A stretch of DNA of 64,000 nucleotides from Flavobacteriaceae bacterium (GCA_947453885.1 CANGIF010000014.1:1-64000); one strand, 5' to 3'; positions 31,876-42,487 are shown, counted from the first letter of the stretch. Notes: generated from the sequence alone by a model not told the origin. A program made the numbers and translations.

Positions 31876-32547
31876 ATGAGTCACGTTTTAGCAACAAAAG
31901 AATTGACAAAATACTTTTACGACCCCGTAAAATTTCAAGTACTGAAAGGTATATCCATGAGCATTAACCATGGCGAATTTGTTTCCATTGTAGGAAAATC
32001 TGGTTGTGGCAAATCAACTCTTTTGTACTTGCTTTCCACAATGGATACCGATTACGAAGGTCAAATATTAATGAATGACAGCCTTGTTACAGGTAAAAGC
32101 GACAAAGAATTAGCCGTTATCCGAAATGAAAAAATAGGGTTTGTGTTCCAATTTCATTACCTTCTTTCCGAATACAATGTATTGAAAAACGTAATGCTAC
32201 CGGGTATGAAACTAGGAAAACTGTCCGAAAAAGAAATTGAACACAACGCTATGGAACACCTCCGCACACTTGACATGCACGAACAAGCACTCAAAATGCC
32301 CAATCAATTAAGTGGTGGACAAAAACAAAGAGTGGCAATAGCTCGAGCATTAATAAACAATCCCTTAATCATTATGGGCGATGAACCAACAGGTAATTTA
32401 GACAAAAAAAACAGTGACTTGGTTTTTGACATATTCCAAAAACTAACTTTGGAACAAAAACAAACGTTACTTATTGTAACTCACGACAATGATTTTGCAA
32501 CAAGAACAAACAGAATAATTACTATGGAAGATGGGAAAATAATTTAA
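31876..32547 (+). CDS. ABC transporter ATP-binding protein (MacB/LolD-like)
   Basis: A 223-residue ATPase, start chosen at MSHVLATKELTK, one base after the permease stop. Walker A GKSGCGKST, Q loop VFQFHYLLSEYNVLKNV, signature LSGGQKQR, Walker B LIIMGDEPTGNLD and H-loop VTHD are all intact. The Q-loop and downstream sequence are of the LolD/MacB-N type. It powers the exporter encoded upstream. Confidence 0.92.
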   Translation: MSHVLATKELTKYFYDPVKFQVLKGISMSINHGEFVSIVGKSGCGKSTLLYLLSTMDTDYEGQILMNDSLVTGKSDKELAVIRNEKIGFVFQFHYLLSEYNVLKNVMLPGMKLGKLSEKEIEHNAMEHLRTLDMHEQALKMPNQLSGGQKQRVAIARALINNPLIIMGDEPTGNLDKKNSDLVFDIFQKLTLEQKQTLLIVTHDNDFATRTNRIITMEDGKII

Positions 32548-32563
32548 AATGTAAAACTTACAA

Positions 32564-33136
32564 TTATCGAACCACAATATCGTATTTTTCCAACAGTCCT
32601 TTTAGTCCATCAACAGAGAAAATGGCTTTTTTGATTTTGTTTTTTTCTGGATCAAACGCATAATCATAGCTTGTTGAAAAATCAGCTTTATTTGCAATAG
32701 TGTCTACAAAAACTGCTCTTCTCAAGTTACAATTGTCAAACAAAACTTCGGTTAAATCACTTCCCATAAAATCTACCGCAATCATACTGCAATTAATGAA
32801 CTGCATTTTTTTTAATTTCAATGCATAAAATTGGGCATAATCCAACAAACAATCTACAAAATGAAACTCATAAATTACTTGGTCGGTCATTGCAAAATTG
32901 ACACTTGTGAAATTACATTTCCTAAAAGAAACACCTCTTAATGAAACATAATTTACTTTTGTTTCTTGAAAATTGCACTCTAAGAAAGTACAATCAATAA
33001 ACGTAACTGTTTGAAATGTACACATTCTAAAGTCACAACGAGTAAAAGTACAATTTTCAAAATCTTTAAATTTAGTAGCTATATCATCAAAAACCAGATC
33101 AGCAAAGTTTAGATCTAAAACATAATCGGATTGCAT
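32564..33136 (-). CDS. Pentapeptide-repeat protein
   Basis: 190 residues made mostly of A(D/N)LxF-type five-residue repeats (CTFTRCDFRMCTFQTVTFIDC and similar), predicting a right-handed quadrilateral beta helix. Qnr/McbG proteins of this shape mimic DNA and protect gyrase, but many relatives have no known role. A loop interruption near residue 90 (MTDQVIYEFHFV) and a C-terminal helix (DGLKGLLEKYDI) resemble Qnr-like dimers. Function is tentative. Confidence 0.78.
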   Translation of the reverse strand: MQSDYVLDLNFADLVFDDIATKFKDFENCTFTRCDFRMCTFQTVTFIDCTFLECNFQETKVNYVSLRGVSFRKCNFTSVNFAMTDQVIYEFHFVDCLLDYAQFYALKLKKMQFINCSMIAVDFMGSDLTEVLFDNCNLRRAVFVDTIANKADFSTSYDYAFDPEKNKIKKAIFSVDGLKGLLEKYDIVVR

Positions 33137-33363
33137 AAATTTTATTTTAAGAGCGTAAAACTAATGAAAAAAGAGAGAGTTGTCATAAGATTGTGTAATG
33201 CTAAAATCAATATTCCTATAAATACTACAAACTCTGCCTAAAACAAAGGTTTTTAGTTTGATGTTTATTTTATATATTTGATAAAAATACGCTTTTTCGT
33301 AACTACTCTATACAAGTTAGCGGTCTGGCAAGCGCACAGAATAAACGAAGACAATATTTGACG

Positions 33364-33885
33364 ATGAAAAGTATTATAACATCTATTTTGACTTTTTTAG
33401 GTTTAGGACAACCAACCGAAAAAAATAACGTAAAATTGAATAGTAACAGTAATTTAAAAATGGATATAAATAGTGGTTTCAAAATTGAAAATCCAAACAT
33501 TTTTGTGCCTTGGAAAATTGAAGAGAAAACATTTACTGATTTATTTAATGGAAAAGATTTAAAATACGTTACGACTGGTTATTATACTTTGAAATGTAAA
33601 TCATTAGACAGTTTAAATTGTATGATTGGCTTTCATTTTGAGCCACGAAAAAACGGACAATTGAACGAACTCGAATTCTTCAGAATGAACTATGATAATC
33701 AACAAAAATCTTTTGACGAATTTCAAAATTCTTTTACAAACGCTTTTGGACAACCAACAAGTACAGTAAAAGGAAATGAAGGTTTTAACAACTATCAGTG
33801 GAGTTTAAACGATGTTCAAATCGAGCATTATGTTTTTGACAGATTTGGACCCGAAGAACATATGAGAATAAAAAAAATAAAATGA
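33364..33885 (+). CDS. Hypothetical protein
   Basis: 173 residues, ATG start chosen (an in-frame TTG lies 6 bp upstream). A short hydrophobic start (MKSIITSILTFLGLG) is followed by a soluble alpha/beta region (FVPWKIEEKTFTDLFNG) and an aromatic-rich C terminus. I recognise no domain. The next stretch carries the remains of another gene. Confidence 0.5.
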   Translation: MKSIITSILTFLGLGQPTEKNNVKLNSNSNLKMDINSGFKIENPNIFVPWKIEEKTFTDLFNGKDLKYVTTGYYTLKCKSLDSLNCMIGFHFEPRKNGQLNELEFFRMNYDNQQKSFDEFQNSFTNAFGQPTSTVKGNEGFNNYQWSLNDVQIEHYVFDRFGPEEHMRIKKIK

Positions 33886-33991
33886 ACCCGTTGGGTGTAA
33901 TTAAATAAAATTATAGCAAATAATGCTGAAAATGGAATTATCTTAATTTCTAATTTTATTACTCTGCATTGCAACAGATTTTCTTCTAAAA

Positions 33992-34240
33992 AATTTATTT
34001 ATTTGGAAATGAAGATACTAAATTAAAAGAATTAGTTAACAATTTGAAAAAGTACTTACTTGTTGGAAAGTTAATTGAATTCAAAGATGAAAATAAAAAA
34101 GATATAGAAATAACAATTTTGGTTTCTTTGATTTTGAAAAGCCAAAAAACAAACCTATAGCAAATAAATTCTACTATCTTTTCAACCACAAACTAAAAAA
34201 GTCAACCGATCGGCTAACTATTAAAAAGTTCAAAAACTGA
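33992..34240 (+). pseudogene. Remnant of a frameshifted gene
   Basis: Two overlapping plus-strand frames read like protein without a start. The first holds GNEDTKLKELVNNLKKYL and ends with IEFKDENKKDIEI; the second continues as NNFGFFDFEKPKNKPIANKF and ends LTIKKFKN. The switch lies near 34110. The family is unknown. Confidence 0.4.
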
Positions 34241-34252
34241 CACTTGTTTTTT

Positions 34253-36205
34253 ATGAATAAAATTATCCTTATGGTGCTTTTTACTTTTGTCTGTACAACT
34301 GTTGTATTGGCGCAAAGAGGCTATTATGACGCACCCTATACTAGGTATGAAGCGAATTTAGGCGTTTTGAGTAATGGTGCGGTGACTACTGCAAAATCAT
34401 TTTCACAAGCTGATTTGCAGTCGGAAGCCTCAGGTCAAATTTGTGTTGCATTAAATAGTATCGCAGCAGCTGTAGCATGGAATTTAACCACTACTGCCGA
34501 CGGAATGGTGGTTAGGTACAGCGTTCCCGAAGGGACAACTGCTACAATTGGCATTTACAATGGAACTACAAGAGTTGCAGGATTGAATTTAACTTCATAT
34601 TGGTCGTGGGAATATCTTGCAACAAGTGATGTTACTATTACTAATGCCAATCCAAAAAAACGATTTGATGAAGTTCGCTTCAAATTCCCAATACCAATAG
34701 CCGCAATGGATACACTTACCTTGGTTTTAGAATCCGGTACTGCCAGCATCGATTTTGTTGAAATGGAACTAATTGCCCCACCAATTGTTGCCCCTGCTGA
34801 TGCTGTAACTTACATAGGAAATGGTAGTACTTTGCAAGCTTTTATTGATGCACATAGTGGACAAAAAATTTTCATTCCAACGGGATTTTATTCCATTCCA
34901 ACCGAATTGTATTTTGGTGTAAATAGCACAAGTTTAATTGGAGCAGGAATGTGGTATACTGAAATTCATTTTTCAACAGTACTTCAAGCCAATAAAGGTG
35001 GTTTAAGGGCTGACGCCTCAGGTATTTCTTTCTCAAATTTGTATCTAACAACAAGTAATGCTTCTAGGAGCAATGCCTATAAAGGGATTAATGGGGTGTT
35101 TACCTCAACTTCTATTATTCAAAATGTGTGGGTAGAACATTTTGAATGTGGTGCATGGATAGCACAATACAACACTAATGGGCCTTCTTTTGCTGATGGC
35201 TTTTTAATTACCAATTGTAGGTTTAGGAATAATTTTGCTGATGGAATTAACCTTTGTAAAGGAACTTCCAATGCCGTTGTAGAGCATTGTAATTTTAGAA
35301 ATAATGGTGATGATGACCAAGCTATTTGGAGTGCTGATGGACTAGAATGTATCAACAACACCTTTCGTTATACCACTTCTGAAAATTGTTGGCGCGCTTC
35401 TGGAATGGCAATTTATGGTGGAAAAAACAATAAAGCACATCATTTGCTTATACGCGATAATGTAGAAGTAGGTATTCGAATTAGCAATGCCTTTCCTGGT
35501 GTTGGTTTTAATGACGTTGGTTTACATGAATTGCATGATATAACTATTAGCAATTGTGGCACTTTCAATGCTTTGTTTAGAGATAATGTTGGAGCAATTG
35601 CTATTGATTGCGGAAATGGAGCTGGTACTCAAGTAAAAAATGTTAAATTTTCACTTATTGATATTTTAGATTCTAAAAACGATGCCATTTCCTTTCAAAA
35701 ATATTCTGGTGATGGTATTTACAATTTAACTTTTGAAGCCATTACAATTAATGGAACAGGAAAAGAATTTCCTTACAATAACTTAAATAATTCAACCTCT
35801 AAGCGAGGGTATTTTATAAATTTTTCTAATTATCCAAATGGAAATGCTACCTATTGCAATATGTCATATTCGAATAGAGGAGGTAATGCTTTAACCAATG
35901 AAAATACGTTATCTATAGGAACTTTTAGTTGGACCCCAGCGGTAATTTGTTTGCCCTTAACTACTGAAATTGAAAATTTGGATTCCATTCAAGTGTTCCC
36001 AAACCCTGCTTCTACTAATATAACTATTGAATCAACAGATCAAAAAACAATAACTAAAATTACTATTTCAGATTTTACAGGAAAAATGATTCTTACCCAA
36101 CTCAATTCCACTAGTGTAAACATTGCAACTCTATCCAAAGGCGTTTATTTTCTTGAAGTATTTTCGGGAGAGGGAAAGAAGGTTTGCAAGTTTGTGAAAG
36201 AGTAA
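34253..36205 (+). CDS. Secreted GH87-like beta-helix protein with T9SS sorting domain
   Basis: 650 residues. Signal peptide MNKIILMVLFTFVCTTVVLAQ, then RGYYDAPYTRYEAN and a carbohydrate-binding-like domain as found in GH87 alpha-1,3-glucanases (mycodextranases): MVVRYSVPEGTTATIGIY, LTSYWSWEY and FDEVRFKFP. The next about 400 residues are a parallel beta helix with repeated N-G-D-rich turns (FADGFLITNCRFRNNFADGI, NNGDDDQAIWSADGLE). A type A T9SS tail begins IQVFPNPASTNITIES. It probably degrades or binds an alpha-glucan or other polysaccharide at the cell surface. Catalytic acids cannot be fixed by eye (candidates are the DDD cluster). Confidence 0.75.
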   Translation: MNKIILMVLFTFVCTTVVLAQRGYYDAPYTRYEANLGVLSNGAVTTAKSFSQADLQSEASGQICVALNSIAAAVAWNLTTTADGMVVRYSVPEGTTATIGIYNGTTRVAGLNLTSYWSWEYLATSDVTITNANPKKRFDEVRFKFPIPIAAMDTLTLVLESGTASIDFVEMELIAPPIVAPADAVTYIGNGSTLQAFIDAHSGQKIFIPTGFYSIPTELYFGVNSTSLIGAGMWYTEIHFSTVLQANKGGLRADASGISFSNLYLTTSNASRSNAYKGINGVFTSTSIIQNVWVEHFECGAWIAQYNTNGPSFADGFLITNCRFRNNFADGINLCKGTSNAVVEHCNFRNNGDDDQAIWSADGLECINNTFRYTTSENCWRASGMAIYGGKNNKAHHLLIRDNVEVGIRISNAFPGVGFNDVGLHELHDITISNCGTFNALFRDNVGAIAIDCGNGAGTQVKNVKFSLIDILDSKNDAISFQKYSGDGIYNLTFEAITINGTGKEFPYNNLNNSTSKRGYFINFSNYPNGNATYCNMSYSNRGGNALTNENTLSIGTFSWTPAVICLPLTTEIENLDSIQVFPNPASTNITIESTDQKTITKITISDFTGKMILTQLNSTSVNIATLSKGVYFLEVFSGEGKKVCKFVKE

Positions 36206-36345
36206 AAGTGTTGAAAATTATGAGTTATGAGTAGTGCTAGTGAAACATGAAATTTTTAATATCTTTCAAACCAAATTGATAACTTATAAGTTGTAATTAA
36301 AAAAAGTAAATTTGTACATTTGAAAACCAAGAAACAAATAGAAGA

Positions 36346-37386
36346 ATGAGGATAGAAACAGAATTGAAATTGGGTTTTAAAGACGTCATGATTAGACCCA
36401 AACGTTCCACTTTAAACAGCAGATCACAAGTGTCTTTAGAGCGAGAGTTTACATTCAAACACAGCACTGCTACTTGGTCTGGAGTGCCAATTATGGCCGC
36501 AAATATGGATACAGTAGGGACATTTGAAATGGCATTGGCACTGGCAACTGAAAAATTATTTTCTTGTATTCACAAGCATTATACCATTGAAGAATGGAAT
36601 ACTTTTATTGCTACTGCCCCTGAAAATATTGCTGATTTTGTAGCTGTAAGCACAGGTACAGGTACAAACGATTTAAAAAAAATTATTGCCATTTTTGATC
36701 AAAATCCTCAATTGAAATTTATTTGTATTGATGTTGCAAATGGTTATTCTGAACATTTTGTTGCTTTTTTAAAACAAGCACGAAAACACTTTCCTGACAA
36801 AGTAATTATTGCAGGAAATGTGGTAACTGGCGAAATGGTTGAAGAATTACTGTTGGAAGGTGCAGATATTATAAAAGTAGGCATTGGACCGGGTTCAGTG
36901 TGTACTACCAGAGTTAAAACAGGTGTTGGCTATCCACAACTTTCCGCCATTATTGAATGTGCAGATGCAGCCCACGGATTAGGAGGTCATATTATTAGCG
37001 ATGGTGGTTGTTCAACACCTGGAGATGTATCAAAAGCTTTTGGTGCTGGTGCCGATTTTGTAATGCTTGGCGGCATGTTGGCAGGGCATACTGAAAGCGG
37101 AGGAGAATTAATTGAAATTAATGGCGAAAAGTTCAAACAATTTTACGGAATGAGCTCTGAAACAGCAATGAAAAAACACGTTGGAGGCGTTGCTGAATAT
37201 AGAGCTAGTGAAGGAAAAACCGTTCAAGTACCTTTCAAAGGTTCCGTAATTGGGACTTTACATGATATTTTAGGAGGTATAAGAAGTACATGTACGTATG
37301 TTGGTGCTTCAAAGCTGAAGGAATTAACTAAACGAACTACTTTTATTAGAGTTTTGGAACAAGAGAACCGATTTTTTAATACGTAA
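36346..37386 (+). CDS. guaC: GMP reductase
   Basis: 346 residues of the IMPDH/GMPR TIM-barrel family without a CBS insert. It has the GMPR start ([23 protein letters not shown]), the catalytic cysteine loop [11 protein letters not shown] and the phosphate loop ISDGGC. It converts GMP to IMP with NADPH in purine salvage. Length and the MIRPKRS motif separate it from IMP dehydrogenase. Confidence 0.93.
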   Translation: MRIETELKLGFKDVMIRPKRSTLNSRSQVSLEREFTFKHSTATWSGVPIMAANMDTVGTFEMALALATEKLFSCIHKHYTIEEWNTFIATAPENIADFVAVSTGTGTNDLKKIIAIFDQNPQLKFICIDVANGYSEHFVAFLKQARKHFPDKVIIAGNVVTGEMVEELLLEGADIIKVGIGPGSVCTTRVKTGVGYPQLSAIIECADAAHGLGGHIISDGGCSTPGDVSKAFGAGADFVMLGGMLAGHTESGGELIEINGEKFKQFYGMSSETAMKKHVGGVAEYRASEGKTVQVPFKGSVIGTLHDILGGIRSTCTYVGASKLKELTKRTTFIRVLEQENRFFNT

Positions 37387-37508
37387 ATACAACCTATTTA
37401 CTTTAACTAATACAAATGCAAAACCGTTTGAGGGAATATAGATAAAGAAACTCTATATTTATTCATCTACTTAATCTGTAGTTTTGCAGTAAAATAAATA
37501 AAAATAGT

Positions 37509-38801
37509 ATGTTCAAAATGAAGCAAGAAAAACCTTCTTCAATTACTACTTCTGGTTTTTTCTATAAAAATCCCTCATTAAAAACAAAAGAATTTTTAGC
37601 TTTTCTACTAACTCGTTTTGGGGTTATTTTTGCGCTAAACATGCAAGCAACGATACTTTATTTTTGGGTATATCAATTAACGAATAACAAACTTTCACTT
37701 GGACTAGTAGGACTAGCCGAAGTAATTCCAGCAATTGGATGTTCGTTGTTTGCAGGTCATTTTGTAGATCAAAGCGAAAAACGAAAATTATTAATCCTAT
37801 GCTTATCCGGCTATTTGATAACTTCAATTTGTTTGGTTGCAATTGCATTACCAATTGTAAATCAAAGATTAACTATTTCGATTAGTGTTGGGTTAATTTA
37901 CTTTTTTGTATTTATAGGAGGTATATTACGTTCGTTTTTTAGTCCTTCGATGTTTTCATTATTTGGAATGGTTGTTCCTCGCGAACAATATCCAAATGCA
38001 ACAAGTTGGAGCAGTATGTCCTGGCAGTTAGGAGCTGTAATTGGGCCTCTAGTTGCAGGTGGATGCATTGCATGGATAGGAATTGCTAAAGGCCTTTTTG
38101 TTGTGTGTTGTGTATTAGTAACGATTTATTTTCCATTACTTTCAATTAGCGCAAAACCCATTTTAAAGAAAGTCAAAGAACCCGTTTTACAAAGTGTAAA
38201 AGAAGGCTTAAAATTTGTATTGAAAACCCCTACCCTTTTAGGCGCTCAAATGCTAGACATGTTTTCGGTTTTATTTGGTGGCGCTGTTGCGTTATTACCC
38301 GTTTATCAAAAAGAAATTTTACATGTAAACGAATTGGGATTTGGAATTTTAAGAGCTGCACCTGGAATTGGCGCTATTTTGACAATGGGTTTATTGGCAT
38401 TTTTACCGTTAAAAAATAAACCTGGAAAGAAATTGTTTTTATGTGTTACTGGTTTTGCTGTTTCCATAATTACATTTGGAATTTCAACTAACTTTTATTT
38501 GTCTTTTGTAATGTTATTGCTTTCAGGTATGTTTGACGCTGTAAGTGTGGTGATAAGAAGTACCATTTTACAATTAGTTACTCCGGATGCGATGCGAGGA
38601 AGAGTTTCGGCAGTAAATACTATTTTTGTAAGCTCTTCAAACGAATTTGGCGATTTTGAAAGTGGTGTAATGGCTAACTGGCTGGGTACCGTTCGGGCAG
38701 TTGTAGCTGGAGGTTTTTTAACTTTAGGAGTAATTGCAATTACTTTTTTTAAAGCACCTCAACTCAGCAACTTTTCTTTTAAAGATGAAAAAGAACCTTA
38801 A
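37509..38801 (+). CDS. Major facilitator superfamily transporter
   Basis: 430 residues with twelve hydrophobic segments and the loop 2-3 motif (GHFVDQSEKRKLL). It resembles the MFS_3/enterobactin-exporter-like group, with TSWSSMSWQLGAVIGPLVAG in TM5 and RGRVSAVNTIFVSSSNEFGDFESG near TM11. Probably a drug or small-molecule exporter in the inner membrane. Start at MFKMKQEKP or MKQEKP is uncertain. Confidence 0.85.
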   Translation: MFKMKQEKPSSITTSGFFYKNPSLKTKEFLAFLLTRFGVIFALNMQATILYFWVYQLTNNKLSLGLVGLAEVIPAIGCSLFAGHFVDQSEKRKLLILCLSGYLITSICLVAIALPIVNQRLTISISVGLIYFFVFIGGILRSFFSPSMFSLFGMVVPREQYPNATSWSSMSWQLGAVIGPLVAGGCIAWIGIAKGLFVVCCVLVTIYFPLLSISAKPILKKVKEPVLQSVKEGLKFVLKTPTLLGAQMLDMFSVLFGGAVALLPVYQKEILHVNELGFGILRAAPGIGAILTMGLLAFLPLKNKPGKKLFLCVTGFAVSIITFGISTNFYLSFVMLLLSGMFDAVSVVIRSTILQLVTPDAMRGRVSAVNTIFVSSSNEFGDFESGVMANWLGTVRAVVAGGFLTLGVIAITFFKAPQLSNFSFKDEKEP

Positions 38802-38813
38802 TTATTGCTCATA

Positions 38814-38846
38814 AAAAAACTGATTTAAACAAATAAACCAGTTTTT
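38814..38846. terminator. Bidirectional terminator between convergent genes
   Basis: AAAAAACTG and CAGTTTTT form a stem with A-rich and T-rich flanks, between the MFS gene and the DoxX-like gene, which converge here. Confidence 0.65.
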
Positions 38847-38865
38847 CGTAATTTTCTTCTATTTT

Positions 38866-39240
38866 CTAGGTAAATATTGGCTTGTATTGACGCCAATGTT
38901 TGTATATCAAAATACCATTTAGAAAAGCAACTGCAATGGCAATTCCAAGACCAGGAATGTCTAAAAACAAATGAAATAATAAAATGTTAACCGAAATTGG
39001 TGCTAGTAACAACAACCCGAAAGCTACCCATTTTTTTAACAACAACATTAAACCTACTACTACTTCTAGCAAGCCAACTGTTTGAAAAATATAACCTGTG
39101 GCTCCTAATGAAGCCATAAAATCACCTGCTTTACCTGAAGGTGGTGGTAAATGAATAAAATCATGGATCATGTTACTTCCAAAAACAACTAGCATAATTC
39201 CTAATGCAAGTCTAACAATATTTGTAAATTGTGAATTCAT
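38866..39240 (-). CDS. DoxX-like small membrane protein
   Basis: 124 residues with four hydrophobic helices (LALGIMLVVFGSNMI, FQTVGLLEVVVGLMLLL, VAFGLLLLAPISVNILLFHLF, IAIAVAFLNGILI), the size and pattern of DoxX/DoxD relatives. These proteins sit in the inner membrane; some act with redox or detoxification enzymes. Specific role unknown. Confidence 0.75.
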   Translation of the reverse strand: MNSQFTNIVRLALGIMLVVFGSNMIHDFIHLPPPSGKAGDFMASLGATGYIFQTVGLLEVVVGLMLLLKKWVAFGLLLLAPISVNILLFHLFLDIPGLGIAIAVAFLNGILIYKHWRQYKPIFT

Positions 39241-39427
39241 AAAATACTTGGTTTAAGTTAATTAATAAAGTAAAAATAACATTAATTTTTTATATTATCT
39301 ACAATTACTAATAAAAATTATTGTTAATCTGTATCTAGCATTTGCAAACTATATATTTATTTAAGCTTTATTGTAACATTATTATAAATTTACAACTTAT
39401 ATTTATTAATTTAAAAAATACAAAAAT

Positions 39428-40231
39428 ATGCAAGCTCACGAAATAGATTACCAAATTTTTGGAGAAGAAATGCAATATGTTGAAATTGAACTTGACCCAC
39501 AAGAAATAGTTGTAGCAGAAGCAGGAAGTTTTATGATGATGGACAACGGAATTCAAATGGAAACCATTTTCGGCGACGGTTCCGAACAACAAGGAAGTGG
39601 TTTATTTGGTAAATTATTGTCTGCTGGAAAACGTGTTTTAACAGGTGAAAGTTTGTTTATGACGGCTTATATCAATCAAAACTTCAATAAAAGTAAAGTT
39701 TCATTTGCGGCTCCATATCCCGGTAAAATTGTAGCTATCGATTTGATGGAATTTGGAGGACGATTTATTTGTCAAAAAAATTCGTTTTTATGTGCTGCAA
39801 AAGGAGTAGCTGTAGGAATTGAATTTTCAAAAAAACTAGGACGAGGTTTCTTTGGCGGTGAAGGTTTTATCATGCAAAAATTGGAGGGTGATGGTATGGC
39901 ATTTGTTCATTCGGGCGGTACTTTAGCCAAAAAAGAATTAGCTGCTGGCGAAGTGTTAAAAGTAGACACAGGCTGTATCGTTGGTTTTACCAAAGATGTT
40001 GATTACGATATTGAATTTATTGGCGGAATCAAAAACTCTATTTTCGGTGGTGAAGGATTATTTTACGCCACACTTCGTGGTCCCGGAACTGTATATGTGC
40101 AATCGCTACCTTTCAGTAGATTAGCAGATCGAATTATAGCTTCTGCTCCAAGAGCTGGCGGAAGTTCTCGCGAAGAAGGCAGTTTACTGGGTGGCTTAGG
40201 CAATTTATTAGACGGCGACAATCGATTTTAG
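39428..40231 (+). CDS. TIGR00266/AIM24 family protein
   Basis: 267 residues of the AIM24-like beta-barrel family, with typical [22 protein letters not shown] at the start, [21 protein letters not shown] in the middle and [15 protein letters not shown] near the end. The C terminus is Gly/Ser-rich. Cytosolic and conserved in bacteria; related to the mitochondrial biogenesis protein AIM24, with no defined bacterial reaction. Confidence 0.88.
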   Translation: MQAHEIDYQIFGEEMQYVEIELDPQEIVVAEAGSFMMMDNGIQMETIFGDGSEQQGSGLFGKLLSAGKRVLTGESLFMTAYINQNFNKSKVSFAAPYPGKIVAIDLMEFGGRFICQKNSFLCAAKGVAVGIEFSKKLGRGFFGGEGFIMQKLEGDGMAFVHSGGTLAKKELAAGEVLKVDTGCIVGFTKDVDYDIEFIGGIKNSIFGGEGLFYATLRGPGTVYVQSLPFSRLADRIIASAPRAGGSSREEGSLLGGLGNLLDGDNRF

Positions 40232-40240
40232 TTAAATTAA

Positions 40241-40271
40241 AACCTGACAGATTTCATAAATTTGTCAGGTT
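40241..40271. terminator. Terminator between convergent genes
   Basis: AACCTGACA / TGTCAGGTT stem, between the AIM24 gene and the TonB receptor gene, which converge. Confidence 0.7.
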
Positions 40272-40279
40272 CTAAAAAA

Positions 40280-42487
40280 CTATATTGTAAAATTAATTCC
40301 TAAAACAATAGTTCTTCCCATATTTGGAATTCCATCATTCTTTAATCTTGAAAGATGTGAAATATAGGTTTTATTCAAAAGGTTATTTGCATTCAAATTC
40401 ACATCAAAAGCAGTTTTACCCAAAGTCACTTTCCCTCCAAAACCTAGATTTAATAATGTGTAATCGCTCGATTTCGTTTCAAATTGACTCGGATTATTTT
40501 GATTAAATGTGTAAGCAATATTCAAAACTGCAAAACTTTCTTTTAGATATTTACCCGATTTGAAGTCGGTTTTAACTGTATTATTCCATTTGTTAGCGGG
40601 AATTAATGGCAAATTTTCTCCATTTTGCTTTTTACCCGTAACACTTTCAAAGCTGCTTGTTATGTGCAACCAATCGAATGGATGCGGATGAAAATGAATT
40701 CCGGCTTCACCACCAAATAAATTAGCGTTAGCTTGTATATAATCGTAGGTGTCAAATCCGTTGGTTACCATGCCGTTTGGAGCAATAAAAATATAATTAT
40801 TGATATAATTGTAAAATCCGTTGACAAATAATTCGAAATGCGAATTTCGATATTCAAGATTCAAATCGGTCTGAAAATTTTGTTCGTTTTTCAAATTGGC
40901 ATTCCCAATTTCATAGCGATTGCTGCCTTCGTGCACTCCGTTTGAAGTTAATTCGGCTAAATTAGGCGCTCTAAATCCAGAAGCTAAGTTCAATCTGAAA
41001 ATGGTATTTTCTTTCCAATTGGTTTTGAATCCCAACGACGAATTAAAACTTTGAAACGTTTTGTCAATGGCTTGAAAATAACCTTGATCTCCAAGAATTC
41101 CGTGTTCTGTTGAAGTTACATTTCTATTATCAAATCGCACTCCGGCTTGAATTACATTTTTATTCCATTCGTAATTTACCGTTCCAAAAAGGCCAAAATC
41201 ATTCGTATTTGCATCTGGAATAAGGTATTCTTGTCCAGAATTGGTATTGGTTTGATGCATGCCTTGTGTTCCAATAATCGATTCAAACTTTCCGATTTTA
41301 GGCAAATAATATTTAACATTATAATTATAGGTTTTCAATTTCATGTGCAAATTAGCTACATCGCTATCTTGAAATTCACTTCTGTCATTGGAAATATAGC
41401 CCAAATCGGCATCCAATTTCGATTTTTTAAAGAAAAAAGTGTTGTTACAACTCAGAATATTAGCATAAACTCCTTGCTTGGGAAAGGTTGTTTTTTTTGT
41501 TGATGTTTGTTCTGCAATACCATTTTCAGGAATTCCCAAATCCAGTTTGTTGAAATTATAACGCAATGTCGAAGTAAAGTGTTCATCAGAATAACCCAAA
41601 GCCGTTTTAAAATCGGATTCATTATAGCGTGTGTTGGTTACTCGATTTCCGTCTGGAATTTTATAATCAGCATGCGTATTATAACTGCCTCGAGCTAAGA
41701 ATTTCAATTTTTCAGAAGAAGCTTTAACCCCTATCGACGAATTGCTGCCGTTAGTATTGGAAAAGAATTTTTGACTAAAATTTCCCTCAACAGTATTTGG
41801 AGCCGTGAATTTTTCCGGATTAAAATACAATACACCCCCTATGGCATCTGAACCGTAAAGAAGTGAAGCTGGACCTTTGATGACTTCAACACTTTCAATT
41901 CCGGCATCGTTCAATCCTAAACCGTGTTCTTCACCAAATTGTTGATTTTCCAATCGCACTCCTTGCGAATACACCAAAATACGGTTACCACTCAAACCGC
42001 GAATGACTGGTTTTCCAATAGCAGTTCCTGTTGAAACCTGTGAAACGCCGGGAATGGTCGCCAAACCTTCTATTAAAGTTGAAGTTCCTTTTTGCGAAAG
42101 TGATTTCATACTTTGATGCTCCACTTTCATAACATTTTGCGATTGTAATTTGTTAAATACAGTTGAAACAATTATTTCATCCATTTGATGAATCGATTCT
42201 AGCAAAATTATGTTCGATACAATTCCATTTTCAGTAACTACAAATGATTTTGTTTGTATTTCATATCCAATTAAGAAATATTGAATTTTGAATGTACCAT
42301 TGGGTACATTGTTGAAACGGTAGGCACCTTTTTCATCAGAAACGGTTTCTTTGTGAAGCTCTGGAATAGTAATATTAACGCCAGAAACAGGTTTGCTTTG
42401 CTGATCTAAAACAGTACCTATGACTTTATTTTGCGCAGACGCAAGTAAAGAAAAACCTAACATTAGGGCTAATAAAAATGATTTCAT
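40280..42487 (-). CDS. TonB-dependent outer-membrane receptor
   Basis: 735 residues. Signal peptide MKSFLLALMLGFSLLASAQ; a carboxypeptidase-regulatory-like beta-sandwich (GTVLDQQSKPVSGVNITIPE); a plug domain (LIEGLATIPGVSQV, IRGLSGNRILVYSQGVRLE, VEVIKGPASLLYGSDAIGG); then a 22-strand barrel ending in the aromatic-rich GRTIVLGINFTI. It imports a ligand using TonB energy. The gene upstream on the same strand encodes a small His/Cys-rich protein, so a metal (zinc, copper) or metal complex is a likely substrate. No SusD partner is present. Confidence 0.93.
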   Translation of the reverse strand: MKSFLLALMLGFSLLASAQNKVIGTVLDQQSKPVSGVNITIPELHKETVSDEKGAYRFNNVPNGTFKIQYFLIGYEIQTKSFVVTENGIVSNIILLESIHQMDEIIVSTVFNKLQSQNVMKVEHQSMKSLSQKGTSTLIEGLATIPGVSQVSTGTAIGKPVIRGLSGNRILVYSQGVRLENQQFGEEHGLGLNDAGIESVEVIKGPASLLYGSDAIGGVLYFNPEKFTAPNTVEGNFSQKFFSNTNGSNSSIGVKASSEKLKFLARGSYNTHADYKIPDGNRVTNTRYNESDFKTALGYSDEHFTSTLRYNFNKLDLGIPENGIAEQTSTKKTTFPKQGVYANILSCNNTFFFKKSKLDADLGYISNDRSEFQDSDVANLHMKLKTYNYNVKYYLPKIGKFESIIGTQGMHQTNTNSGQEYLIPDANTNDFGLFGTVNYEWNKNVIQAGVRFDNRNVTSTEHGILGDQGYFQAIDKTFQSFNSSLGFKTNWKENTIFRLNLASGFRAPNLAELTSNGVHEGSNRYEIGNANLKNEQNFQTDLNLEYRNSHFELFVNGFYNYINNYIFIAPNGMVTNGFDTYDYIQANANLFGGEAGIHFHPHPFDWLHITSSFESVTGKKQNGENLPLIPANKWNNTVKTDFKSGKYLKESFAVLNIAYTFNQNNPSQFETKSSDYTLLNLGFGGKVTLGKTAFDVNLNANNLLNKTYISHLSRLKNDGIPNMGRTIVLGINFTI

